A stretch of DNA of 64,000 bases, taken from NCBI GenBank assembly GCA_020974905.1, contig CP087563.1, positions 1,054,001 through 1,118,000 on the forward strand. Reading direction: 5' to 3'. The DNA comes from Planctomycetes bacterium syqfu. GTDB taxonomy: Bacteria > Planctomycetota > Phycisphaerae > Phycisphaerales > Phycisphaeraceae. Below, in pieces: positions 35,630-43,243 of the stretch (position 1 is its first letter; each line of letters starts with the position of its first letter). A program made the position numbers and the translations under genes. Under the pieces are notes generated by a model that was not told the DNA's origin, ran no database searches, and saw only the letters and a program-made list of their open reading frames with translations.

Positions 35630-35919
35630 TCATGTGCTCCTGTATTTGCGTTGATGGGAAACCATGTCATGGCACGGCGGCCGGTGATTTGGCAGTGCCG
35701 GGCCGGGCCGTTGGTGATGAAACCGGATTGCCGAAGTTCGGGCAGGCGCTTGTGTGCTTTGATGTCGATCAGGTCTTCAATCTCCCGCGCGGTCAGGCCA
35801 GGCAATGCGGTCACCGCTTCCAGGCAACGATTGCGTTGCATTTGCGCGACACCGCTGGATTCGATCTGGCTACCGGCCAGTACGGATGTCAACGGATCGT
35901 CCGTTCGATGGTTTTGCAT
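35620..35919 (-). CDS. Small winged-helix phage protein
   Basis: A 99-residue protein from the ATG at 35919 with GAGG nine bases upstream. The second half, LPGLTAREIEDLIDIKAHKR followed by LPELRQSGFITNGPARHCQI, is a MarR-like winged helix: helix, turn, recognition helix and wing. Small wHTH proteins of this kind often sit in phage recombination operons. It overlaps the RecA-like gene by ten bases. The role is unknown. Confidence 0.65.
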   Translation of the reverse strand: MQNHRTDDPLTSVLAGSQIESSGVAQMQRNRCLEAVTALPGLTAREIEDLIDIKAHKRLPELRQSGFITNGPARHCQITGRRAMTWFPINANTGAHECH

Positions 35920-35964
35920 CGGGGGTATCCTCGTGGTTTGATGTGGCGTTGTATGGGTTACCAA

Positions 35965-36072
35965 AGCGACGACCGGGGATCGAACCCGGATTGGACTGGA
36001 AATCACAGCTATCCAACATGAACACGGAACTAAAATCGTGATTCACACTCTCCCGTTGAGAGTTACCGTCGC
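35965..36072 (-). ncRNA. tRNA-like RNA with abnormal middle
   Basis: On the minus strand GCGACGG (36066-36072) pairs over seven positions with TCGTCGC (35966-35972), with one G-T pair. After TA comes a four-pair D stem (ACTC/GAGT) around a GG-containing loop, and before the 3' strand a perfect five-pair T arm (CCGGG, loop TTCGATC, CCCGG). Between them lie 57 nt instead of the usual 23 (or about 40 in long-arm tRNAs). Part of this folds as TGAA/CACG against CGTGTTCA with one bulge around ATTTTAGTTC, and another as TTGGA/TCCAA. No CCA is encoded. It may be a decayed or interrupted tRNA, or a tRNA mimic. Confidence 0.55.
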
Positions 36073-36260
36073 ATGTGCCCGGCATCACACCGGGCCAAGG
36101 TCATCCGTGGATCGGCACCCGCTTGACCAGACGGGCGAAAGTGAGATCAGCCATATCGCGCTCTCACGGATTACGCGCCGAGCAGATTCCGGGGGTTCGG
36201 AAGTTTGAGCGGTGAAGAACAAATCCCGCTACGTCAATCTGCCCGGACTCATGCACAACA
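36073..36260. other. Gap between exonuclease gene and tRNA-like element
   Basis: Together with the tRNA-like element this makes a 341-bp stretch without a normal gene. The only open frame with a plausible start is 17 codons (36101-36154, minus, MADLTFARLVKRVPIHG), with a weak ribosome site. A small hairpin (GCCCGG/CCGGGC, minus strand) lies just before the tRNA-like 5' end. Nothing else is recognised. Confidence 0.4.
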
Positions 36261-37076
36261 TCAGGAGCCCTCGAGCATGCGAATGTCTTCATAGCCGGTG
36301 GGCCAGTGATCGGTTTGTCGGCAAGCCATAAGCCGTTCGATGGCGGCTTGATTGCTAACCTGGGCTATCGCCAGGGAGACGGGTGTTAACCGCCAGACAC
36401 CGCAGCGATACGGTTCTTTTTTCTCAATGGCCACGATGTGAACCGGAACCTGAATGCCAATGACTTTGGCAAGCACCGCCTGGTAAAAGGCCAGTTGATT
36501 CATATAGCGATACCGCCTGGCATCAGCTTCAAACCATGTCAGATCATCACAGGTCTTAAGGTCGACAATACCGCGATGCGGATGCAGCCAGTCGAGTCGG
36601 ATTTGGCAAGGCAAACCGCAGTAATCGGTGCGCATAACACCTTCGGCACGGCCATAGAGCAGCAGGTCCACAGCCTCGTCATTCATCGAAATCCCGCTGG
36701 CCATGTTTTCAATGAGATCAATCTGGTCATTGGACAGAACAGGTTTGCCCTGGATATCAGCCCACTCACGAAATGCCTTGGTGTTGGAACCGAAGGGACG
36801 ACCTGTGGACGGATTGATCGGCCCACCCAGAGCAAATTCAGATTCATACACATCACGGCCTTCAAGAATCCGGCAGTGTGTTGCACGGCCAACCAGATAG
36901 GCACTCGAATCCTGATCTGCCATCAGGCCAGTGCGTTTCTTGTGATACAGCCACGGGCATTTCATAAAATCCAGAAGCTGGTGGCTGCTGAGAAAATCCT
37001 TGGCCTTGCCGTGGTATTCAGCGGCAGGTTCGGTTTCAAGGACGTCCAGGTCGATGTGGAGAGCATTGTCATTCAT
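36261..37076 (-). CDS. PD-(D/E)XK exonuclease (RecE-like, DUF3799 type)
   Basis: A 271-residue nuclease. The N-terminal block FLSSHQLLDFMKCPWLYHKK with YLVGRATHCRILEGR is typical of the PDDEXK_1/DUF3799 group. The active-site strand is QIRLDWLHPHRGIVDLKTCD, with Asp and the D-L-K triad. RYMNQLAFYQAVLAK then completes the fold with the Q-motif helix. These act as double-strand exonucleases that feed annealing proteins. The gene overlaps the sigma-factor stop by four bases, and a copy of the 32-bp element lies 32 bp upstream of its start. Confidence 0.85.
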   Translation of the reverse strand: MNDNALHIDLDVLETEPAAEYHGKAKDFLSSHQLLDFMKCPWLYHKKRTGLMADQDSSAYLVGRATHCRILEGRDVYESEFALGGPINPSTGRPFGSNTKAFREWADIQGKPVLSNDQIDLIENMASGISMNDEAVDLLLYGRAEGVMRTDYCGLPCQIRLDWLHPHRGIVDLKTCDDLTWFEADARRYRYMNQLAFYQAVLAKVIGIQVPVHIVAIEKKEPYRCGVWRLTPVSLAIAQVSNQAAIERLMACRQTDHWPTGYEDIRMLEGS

Positions 37077-37714
37077 TGGGTCACCTCTTTGTTACCGGGT
37101 TCACTCTCTACATCTGCAGTTGGGGCAAAAGTGTTGCGCTCTTCATTCCAAACTTCCATACCGGCCTTGATAAACCGCTCACGGATGCGACCGATGATGC
37201 GACTCATGGAACAACGGTGAACCCCGATGCGGTCAGCTACTTCGCTTGGCGAATAGACCATCAGCAACCGGGCAATATGCTGGTCGCGTTTGGAAAGACG
37301 CGTAATCGCTGACTGCATGTCCAAACGCAGTGTGCTCAGATCTTGCTCGCTGAGTTGGCCTTGCCTTGGATCGTTGCCTGTGGGTTGAAACTCAGATGCC
37401 ACTTCGTCAAAGCTCAATGGGGTGTCGGACGCATGGCGCAACTGCGTGCAACGTTGCCGCATGACGTAAAGGACATAGCGATCCAGCACGCGATTGATGA
37501 ACGTCTCACGTTTGGCCAGGGACGGGTTGAACCGTCTGAACGCTGTGAGCAGTTCAATCACCATGTCGTTGCGAACGTCTTCCTGGTCCTCGTCGGACAG
37601 GTCGAACTGGAACCGCAACTTCTGAACACGAAAGTCAATTCGTGCCATCGCATAGTCGTCGATTGGTTGGGTTGTGGGGTTGGAAGAAGGGGTAAGGTTG
37701 GTGGGTAATGCCAT
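37073..37714 (-). CDS. Phage-encoded sigma70-family RNA polymerase sigma factor
   Basis: A 213-residue sigma-like protein. Region 2 is recognisable in LSDEDQEDVRNDMVIELLTA followed by FRRFNPSLAKRETFINRVLD and RYVLYVMRQRC. Region 4 reads LSKRDQHIARLLMVYSPSEV, then ADRIGVHRCSMSRIIGRIRE, a helix-turn-helix for the -35 box. The ATG at 37714 has GGGAG eight bases upstream and is preferred to 37744, which has none. Its 3' end contains one copy of the 32-bp element that may be its own target. The start codon is overlapped by an ATCTGCAAAA repeat, so expression is probably controlled. Confidence 0.82.
   Translation of the reverse strand: MALPTNLTPSSNPTTQPIDDYAMARIDFRVQKLRFQFDLSDEDQEDVRNDMVIELLTAFRRFNPSLAKRETFINRVLDRYVLYVMRQRCTQLRHASDTPLSFDEVASEFQPTGNDPRQGQLSEQDLSTLRLDMQSAITRLSKRDQHIARLLMVYSPSEVADRIGVHRCSMSRIIGRIRERFIKAGMEVWNEERNTFAPTADVESEPGNKEVTQ
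37108..37139 (-). promoter_or_regulatory. 32-bp phage element, copy 2 (exonuclease operon)
   Basis: Minus strand: GCGCAAC, nine variable bases, CCAACTGCAG, ATGTAG. It lies inside the last codons of the sigma gene and 32 bp before the exonuclease ATG. Its conservation inside coding sequence, in a part of the protein that is otherwise tail-like, argues that the DNA element is what is selected. Confidence 0.65.
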
Positions 37715-37896
37715 CTGCAAAACTCCCGTACGAGGGTCAGTCATCGCGACCCACGGCGGGCCGCACCGACCTCCGGGCGTTTTGCAGATAATGGCGCAAA
37801 AAAATCTGCAAAAAATGCAAATGGTTATTCAGATGTCATTTGCGCGCACAAAAAAAGCTTTTGCACTTGCGCATTCTGGGCGTAACTGCAAAAGCT
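37713..37896. promoter_or_regulatory. Inverted-repeat operator cluster upstream of the phage sigma gene
   Basis: Two perfect 10-bp inverted repeats: TTTTGCAGAT (37780-37789) with ATCTGCAAAA (37804-37813), and AGCTTTTGCA (37856-37865) with TGCAAAAGCT (37887-37896). A third copy of ATCTGCAAAA at 37713-37722 overlaps the sigma start codon. Shorter TTTGCA/TGCAAA forms fill the space between. This looks like the binding region of a repressor or activator controlling the sigma gene, and includes the 174-bp gap to the next gene. Confidence 0.6.
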
Positions 37897-37918
37897 CGTT
37901 GGATTGGGCACGCGATGG

Positions 37919-38881
37919 CTACTTGCCGTAGCGTAAAATCTCCTCAGGATCGTTGGCGATTTCATAGAGTATCTTGAGCTGCGGATCAGCTCTAAAGCAC
38001 CGGGTGATGTTGTGCGGCTGAAGTCCTGTCAACCTGGCCAATTCTGTCTTGGTCAGAAAGAGCACCAGCTTCGTGCCTCTGCCGGCATCACGGTTGAACA
38101 CCACGCCATCTCGGGACGAACGGATATGCTCCAGCAGAGCGACCTTGACCTTTTCGGCCTTGGCCATCAATTCCGCACGCTTGGCCAAAGGTTTCTTTTT
38201 CCGGTAGTTGCTAGGCAGTGTGATCTGGACCATCTGGGCAAACCCCTGCATGTATTTTTCCCATGCAGGGGTTTCATAAAATGCATTGTCCTCGGGCTCG
38301 ATCACTTCACTCAATGGCACGAACAGCATCTTCTTCGACCGGGCCCGCGCGTCGATCTGGCTATTCCAGTTCATGCGACTGGGCGTGAGTAGAATGGCAC
38401 CGGGTCGGTCACAATGGGCTTGCAACTGCAACAACTCATCCCGAAGTATCCTTGGGTGTTGGCACAGCATCAGGTAAACCGGAAAACTCGCCGACTGTTG
38501 AGGCTCCCAGTTTCCGATCTGCAGGAACCGCGCATTCTGATCAACAGGTGTCTTGGCGATGTTGACACCATCCAACACCTTGCAGAGCATCGAACGCACA
38601 TCCCGCAGATTCAACTGATATAAAACCGCATCGGCACTGGTCAGACGAAGACGATGCCGGTAGTCATCCGGATCGATGGCCACGACATCGTCCTGCGCAT
38701 GACGGATGATCTTCATCGGTTGACCATGGCGACGCGGGTTCGGATAAGACGTGGCCATGACATCAAGCGGCTGGAGGAATGGCAGCACTGCATCCACGCA
38801 GTCGGTCGCCACCTGCTGCCATTCCACCATCACCGCAGTTCTGTCAGAGCGCGTCTCAAGCCATCGCCAAAACGGCTTCAT
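37919..38881 (-). CDS. Conserved-looking phage protein with C-terminal helix-turn-helix
   Basis: A 320-residue protein of no family I recognise. The ATG at 38881 with GGAG nine bases upstream is preferred to in-frame starts at 38887 and 38920. The central part has hydrophobic strands (RPGAILLTPSRMNWNSQID). The end carries a likely helix-turn-helix (FLTKTELARLTGLQPHNITR) followed by a short helix. It overlaps the upstream unknown gene by 26 bases. The two genes, between recombinase and sigma factor, probably act together, perhaps in regulation or replication. Confidence 0.55.
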   Translation of the reverse strand: MKPFWRWLETRSDRTAVMVEWQQVATDCVDAVLPFLQPLDVMATSYPNPRRHGQPMKIIRHAQDDVVAIDPDDYRHRLRLTSADAVLYQLNLRDVRSMLCKVLDGVNIAKTPVDQNARFLQIGNWEPQQSASFPVYLMLCQHPRILRDELLQLQAHCDRPGAILLTPSRMNWNSQIDARARSKKMLFVPLSEVIEPEDNAFYETPAWEKYMQGFAQMVQITLPSNYRKKKPLAKRAELMAKAEKVKVALLEHIRSSRDGVVFNRDAGRGTKLVLFLTKTELARLTGLQPHNITRCFRADPQLKILYEIANDPEEILRYGK

Positions 38882-40061
38882 CGGCATGGACTCCTTCGCC
38901 AGTGACTTTGACGAACCCACGCTTGGTCAGCCAATCATGAATCATCGAATTATCCGTCTCACGGTCAAACGTCGCGGTATTGGGCGGTGTGATTGTCACA
39001 CAGCGTTCGCGCCCACCGACAAACGTGACCTTGAACTTGGCCTTGATCAGCCTGGTGCTGGACTGTTCGTCCTGCAGCTCGCGTTGCTGATGTTTTAAGG
39101 CCACAAACACGTCGTCCGCTCGCCGGATTTCAATATCTCGCTGATTGCTGCTGTGTTGAATGTGAAGCTCGTAGAGCACAATGCCGGTGATACCCGCTAC
39201 ATCAGCACACGTCAGTGAAGCGCGCGCGTTTTCAATCAGGGGCAGTAGTGAGTATTTTTCGATGATGTTGCCAAAGCAGAAGAAGTCATCATCAGCAAAC
39301 AGGTGCCTGCCGAACAACTGGCAGTAGATTTCCCGTTCGCCTTTGGTGTCGGCATAGATCGCCAGTTCACCCGTTTGGGGGTAATAGATCAAGACATCGA
39401 ATTTTTCAGGCCGATAGAAGACGCTGCCCGAATCGCCATCCACCTCCACCGTGCCTTCACGCTTGATGCGTTGTCCATGACGCACGAGGAACCAGAACCC
39501 ATCCTCACGCGGGAAAGGGAAGACCCGCGCACCACGTCCTTTTTTCTTGAACTCGAACCATTTGTTTAGATCATTTTCCAACGCAATGACAGTGTCCGTC
39601 TCAGGAAACATCAGGCTCGGGCGATTCACCTCGGTGGTGAAGAACGACTGGAATGTCTTGGGGCGGACACGATTCTGCTCGGCATGAACACGTTCAAGAA
39701 TATTCGGATCAATCAGCCATACGCGCAACGTCAGGTCTTCAGGCGTGGGGTCCTCAACACCCAGGTCGACGCCAAACTCCTGAATCTCCTCAAGGATGCG
39801 GTCGTAGCAATCGGCGTCGGCTAAGCCATCGACAAAAAAGAGAGCATCAAGCAATGATTCAGGCGTGTCGATACTCGGCGACATCAGAATTTTGGCCAGC
39901 GAGGTGTGATCAAAATGATCGGGGTTGGCTGGCCAGGACATGCCGCGCTGGCCCGTTAAAAAATCCCGGTAAGGATTAAGAAATTGCATCAACAGTTGGG
40001 TGTTGATCCGCTTGAGAATCGCGACGTTCGTAAAACGCTTGAGTCGTAATGTTTGAGCCAC
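38856..40061 (-). CDS. Large phage early protein of unknown function
   Basis: A 401-residue protein. I start it at a GTG (40061) because AAGGAG lies six bases before it; earlier in-frame TTG and ATG codons have no ribosome site. The sequence is soluble and mixed alpha/beta, with DGFWFLVRHGQRIKREGTVE and KFDVLIYYPQTGELAIYADT in the middle and a C-terminal TKRGFVKVTGEGV. The KREGTVEVDGD and YADTKGERE stretches have some nuclease-fold flavour, but no catalytic set can be assigned. It overlaps and precedes the HTH-containing unknown gene. Confidence 0.55.
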   Translation of the reverse strand: MAQTLRLKRFTNVAILKRINTQLLMQFLNPYRDFLTGQRGMSWPANPDHFDHTSLAKILMSPSIDTPESLLDALFFVDGLADADCYDRILEEIQEFGVDLGVEDPTPEDLTLRVWLIDPNILERVHAEQNRVRPKTFQSFFTTEVNRPSLMFPETDTVIALENDLNKWFEFKKKGRGARVFPFPREDGFWFLVRHGQRIKREGTVEVDGDSGSVFYRPEKFDVLIYYPQTGELAIYADTKGEREIYCQLFGRHLFADDDFFCFGNIIEKYSLLPLIENARASLTCADVAGITGIVLYELHIQHSSNQRDIEIRRADDVFVALKHQQRELQDEQSSTRLIKAKFKVTFVGGRERCVTITPPNTATFDRETDNSMIHDWLTKRGFVKVTGEGVHADEAVLAMA

Positions 40062-40252
40062 CAAGGACTCCTTCCCCCGCATCGGGCAGAACAGAAACAG
40101 ATTGTCCCGGACCAATCCATGGCCCACTGCCAGTGCCAAGCAAGGTGTGTGCCAAAACGGCCAAATGATTAAAGGATGTTTTGGTGTTGAGTTATAAATC
40201 CCGGCACAGGCTAGCCTATCTGCCTTGACGTGCGTTCAGCCACAATAACCTG

Positions 40253-40660
40253 TCACTGTGGCAGACACGAGGCCAACTGCTTCCACAGACGCCGTTGCTT
40301 TCGCCAATCGAATTGAGCCACGATGGGGCGCACATCGCGCTCGGTGACTGGGTCCTTGCCTTGGGTGATGGGTGGTAGATGCAGGATGTCCTCCTGGATG
40401 TCCGGAGCCAGGTACAGCAGGTTCATGATCTGGGTGACGCGAGCGCGGGTGATGTAGCCCAACTCGGCCAACTGAGCCTGGTCGGCAATGGCACCTTCGT
40501 GGATGAGCCGATCGAACTTGATCGCCAATGCCATGAGGCGCGAAAGCCGTGGGACGCGATGATTCGGCGTGTCGCGGATCGGGGCGGGACCAGGCTTGAG
40601 CTCCCGCTTGCCCTTGTTGGCCGTCGCAAAATGAATCTTATGCAAAACAGTGTTGGACAT
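40253..40660 (-). CDS. Small recombinase-linked HTH protein
   Basis: A 135-residue protein whose start overlaps the recombinase 3' end by 23 bases. The middle, IADQAQLAELGYITRARVTQ followed by IMNLLYLAPDIQEDILHLPP, is a helix-turn-helix with a helical extension resembling the ParB/KorB middle domain. The C-terminal part is basic and Trp/Arg-rich. Small proteins of this type follow large serine recombinases in many mobile elements and may act as recombination directionality factors or regulators; that role is inferred from position. Confidence 0.65.
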   Translation of the reverse strand: MSNTVLHKIHFATANKGKRELKPGPAPIRDTPNHRVPRLSRLMALAIKFDRLIHEGAIADQAQLAELGYITRARVTQIMNLLYLAPDIQEDILHLPPITQGKDPVTERDVRPIVAQFDWRKQRRLWKQLASCLPQ

Positions 40661-42209
40661 CAGTGCTCCGTTGGTTTTCAGGTGACAGTGTGCTTATGCC
40701 AGCAGCGTGGTAAGTCAATGCAATGGTCTCGTCCTTGCCGTCATATTCGATGCGTTCAATCAGCAGGTGAACCAACTTGGCTTTGTCTGCTGGTGACATC
40801 GTCTCCCAAACCGGATGGAAGGATTCGATGGCACCCGTCAATTCATCTGGATTGAGCATGCGGTGGCGAATGGCGACGATCTGAGCATTGATCTCCTGGA
40901 TAATTTCCTGCTGTTCATGAATTCGGCTCTGCAATTGATCCAATTGCCGCGTGGCCCGCTCGTCGTAACCGGCCCGTGCGGACAATTCACCAATCTGGCC
41001 GCTTAGCTGCTTGATCGTTTTCTCGACATCGGTGCGTTGTTTTTCGTGCTTGGTGATTTCATCCTGAAGATGGGCCTGCGTGGTGCAGAGCGCATCGTGC
41101 AGGATGTCCTGATCCTGGCCGAGATTTTTGATCTGCTCGACGACAAAATCCTCCAGCTGCTTGGCGGGTAAGGATGGGGCGGGGCACTCATCCCAGCCTT
41201 TTTTCTGAGCCTTGATGCAGACGTAGTACCGATACCGTTTGCTACCGCGTGTGGCAAAGTGATGGCTCATGGCACATCCACATGCCTTGCACCGCACCAG
41301 CCCTTTGAGCAAAGCGCCATGCTTGTTGCGGCTGTGTTTGCCCCCGGAATTCCGATTGCGTCGTAACAGCCCCTGGACACGGGCAAACAGGTCCTCGTCG
41401 ATGATCGCTTCATGCTCGCCATCATGGATTTCGCTTTTGTATGTGATTTTTCCAAGGTAAACCACGTTGGTGAGTACTTTCTGCAAGGCGGATTTGTCAT
41501 ATTCCGCACCACCACGCATCGTGCCTTTCAAGGTTTCGTACTGCTTGGTCTTCCAGCCTCGCTTCTTGATGGCGCGAAGCGTGGGCAGCATTGAGCCGTT
41601 CTTCAGGTACATCTGATAGATGGAGCGGACCCTTTTAGCCTCCTCATCGTTTACCAGGATTCGCGTGCCACGTTTGTCGCGGACGCGGTCATAACCCAAA
41701 ATCGGTGGGCCACCGGTCCATTTACCCTTGCGACGGGCCGCCGCAATCTTGTCCCGCGTGCGTTCGGAGATGATCTCACGTTCAAACTGGGCAAAACTCA
41801 ACAGAATGTTCAACGTCAATCGGCCCATGCTGCTGGTCGTGTTGAACTGCTGCGTGACGCTGACAACCGACACTTTCTGAGCATCGAGCGACTCCATAAT
41901 CTTGGCAAAGTCCATCAGGCTACGGCTGAGACGGTCGATTTTGTACACGATGATGCAATCAATTTTGCCTTCAGCGATATCATTCATCAGTCGCTGAAAT
42001 GCCGGGCGATCTGTGTTGCCGCCAGAGAAACCCGCATCGTCATACCGCTCATCAAGGCATATCCAGCCCTCATGCTTCTGGCTACGGATGTAGGCTTCGC
42101 CGGAATCGCGTTGGGCATCGAGTGAATTGAAATCGAGATCGAGATTCTCATCCGTACTCTTGCGGGTGTAGATCGCACAGCGCACCGGATCGGGCTTATC
42201 CTGGCTCAT
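40638..42209 (-). CDS. Large serine recombinase (phage integrase)
   Basis: A 523-residue serine integrase. The resolvase-type N-terminus has AIYTRKSTDENLDLDFNSLD with the catalytic Ser, then DAGFSGGNTDRPAFQRLMND and IIVYKIDRLSRSLMDFAKIM. A recombinase domain follows (GPPILGYDRVRDKRGTRILV), then a zinc ribbon (VRCKACGCAMSHHF with a later CPAPS) interrupted by a coiled coil (about residues 385-450). This is the enzyme expected to integrate and excise the phage at short att sites. It is coupled by ATGA to the DUF2924 gene upstream. Confidence 0.95.
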   Translation of the reverse strand: MSQDKPDPVRCAIYTRKSTDENLDLDFNSLDAQRDSGEAYIRSQKHEGWICLDERYDDAGFSGGNTDRPAFQRLMNDIAEGKIDCIIVYKIDRLSRSLMDFAKIMESLDAQKVSVVSVTQQFNTTSSMGRLTLNILLSFAQFEREIISERTRDKIAAARRKGKWTGGPPILGYDRVRDKRGTRILVNDEEAKRVRSIYQMYLKNGSMLPTLRAIKKRGWKTKQYETLKGTMRGGAEYDKSALQKVLTNVVYLGKITYKSEIHDGEHEAIIDEDLFARVQGLLRRNRNSGGKHSRNKHGALLKGLVRCKACGCAMSHHFATRGSKRYRYYVCIKAQKKGWDECPAPSLPAKQLEDFVVEQIKNLGQDQDILHDALCTTQAHLQDEITKHEKQRTDVEKTIKQLSGQIGELSARAGYDERATRQLDQLQSRIHEQQEIIQEINAQIVAIRHRMLNPDELTGAIESFHPVWETMSPADKAKLVHLLIERIEYDGKDETIALTYHAAGISTLSPENQRSTDVQHCFA

Positions 42210-42721
42210 TCAGATTCCTCGCTTGTCGCTATGTCGAAAAACTTGTACCCATTCCAATGCCCACCTGTGATTGCGTGGGCTACCGCAGACAGGCTCTTGT
42301 ACCGCCTGCCATCGTAGGCAAACCCGTTATCAAGGACATCGACGACATATTGGTGGCCCTTGTAAACCCGTATGAGTTGGCCACCTGGCATCGGCAACCT
42401 TGCATCATGCGTTCTCTTGCCATATTTGCGTGCGGGTTGCTGGACATCGGCAGGTCGATCCAGCAAGGCCATTGCCATGTCCTTGGGTGGGATCACCCGC
42501 AAATCCTGATCGCGTGCCAGTTGCTTGGCACGGCGTTGGGCTCGTTCTGACAGGCCACCTTCAGCCAGGGCCTGGATACGCCATGCACACCGTCGGATCA
42601 GCCACTGCCTGTTGCAACTGCGAGACAGTTCGCCGTACAGATCCGCATACCGCTTCCGCAGTTGCCTGGGCGGCATGTGCTTCAAGGCCAACAGTTCGTT
42701 TTCAATGGGGGTTGGTTTCAA
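42206..42721 (-). CDS. DUF2924 protein
   Basis: A 171-residue protein of the DUF2924 family: LRKRYADLYGELSRSCNRQW, then LIRRCAWRIQALAEGGLSER, a linker, PGGQLIRVYKGHQYVVDVLD and YKSLSAVAHAITGGHWNGYK with FFDI. The last block is a recognised DNA-binding-like mini-domain. Genes of this family stand immediately before large serine recombinases in many actinobacterial, proteobacterial and planctomycete elements and are thought to assist them. Confidence 0.9.
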   Translation of the reverse strand: MKPTPIENELLALKHMPPRQLRKRYADLYGELSRSCNRQWLIRRCAWRIQALAEGGLSERAQRRAKQLARDQDLRVIPPKDMAMALLDRPADVQQPARKYGKRTHDARLPMPGGQLIRVYKGHQYVVDVLDNGFAYDGRRYKSLSAVAHAITGGHWNGYKFFDIATSEESE

Positions 42722-42777
42722 TGCTCAAACGTCCTTTCTCACGTTGTTAACCGCTTGGTTGTGGACACACTGAGCCA

Positions 42778-42987
42778 TTAACTGGCCGTGAGATCAAGGC
42801 CGCTTTGGACATTGGAGCAGATTTTTTGAGAGGTGGTTGTTGGGCCAGATGCCGGTGGCGATTCCGGCGTAGACATGGGGATATCGATGCCCTCATGCAT
42901 TCTGGCAAGTTGACCTGCAAGCAGGTTGATGATCTGGCGACGACGCTGCTGAGCCGTCAGTACAGGCGTGGACTTCCGTGGCCGCAT
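42778..42987 (-). CDS. Small basic protein at the head of the recombinase operon
   Basis: A 69-residue protein beginning MRPRKSTPVLTAQQRRRQII with GGAGG nine bases upstream of the ATG. The N-terminal half is basic and helical (INLLAGQLARMHEG); the rest is Pro/Ser/Thr-rich and probably unstructured. It precedes DUF2924 and the recombinase and is the first gene downstream of a 32-bp element copy. It is most likely an accessory of the integration module, but no motif supports a specific role. Confidence 0.6.
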   Translation of the reverse strand: MRPRKSTPVLTAQQRRRQIINLLAGQLARMHEGIDIPMSTPESPPASGPTTTSQKICSNVQSGLDLTAS

Positions 42988-43030
42988 GGACAATTACCTC
43001 CGACATGCTGATTCGTGATTCGTGCAATCA

Positions 43031-43062
43031 CTACATCTGCAGTTGGAGCGTTTTTGTTGCGC
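43031..43062 (-). promoter_or_regulatory. 32-bp phage element, copy 3 (recombinase operon)
   Basis: Minus strand: GCGCAAC, nine variable bases, CCAACTGCAG, ATGTAG. It lies 44 bp before the first gene of the recombinase operon and is the outermost recognisable phage feature on this side, used here as the approximate right limit of the prophage. Confidence 0.65.
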
Positions 43063-43133
43063 GGAGCATTTGAATTGTTTGTGTGTACATCCTCGGAAAG
43101 AAATGATATTTTACTTCATCAGTAGAATGTATT

Positions 43134-43174
43134 GAGTTCGTAGCATCACATTGGGTTTGATAATCATTCCGGGG
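43134..43174 (+). repeat. Direct repeat A1 flanking a small accessory gene
   Basis: First copy of an imperfect 41-42 bp direct repeat, starting GAG(T/C)TCGTAGCATCACATT and ending TTCCGGGG. It precedes the small membrane-protein gene at 43244. The second copy is at 43612-43653, so the two bracket a discrete unit of about 480 bp. Confidence 0.75.
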
Positions 43175-43243
43175 ACGTTGGCATTCACCGCTCGCCAAGA
43201 TTCCGCGGCTGGGCAACTGAGCGGAAACGTTAGGCATAAGCAC

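Larger units (their letters stand above)
8105..43062. mobile_element. Integrated tailed-phage genome (probably defective)
   Basis: A continuous block of phage genes. From left to right it holds tail genes, a tape-measure remnant, head connectors, decoration protein, protease-capsid fusion, portal, terminase, a small plus-strand cluster, DNA metabolism genes, a phage sigma factor and a large serine recombinase. The limits are approximate: the left edge is set at the terminator after the last leftward gene and the right edge at the third copy of a phage-specific 32-bp element. No convincing attachment-site pair was found. Major tail protein, tail chaperones, tape-measure N-terminus and lysis genes are absent, and a truncated group II intron sits in the gap, so the element is probably not able to make virions. 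Confidence 0.85.
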
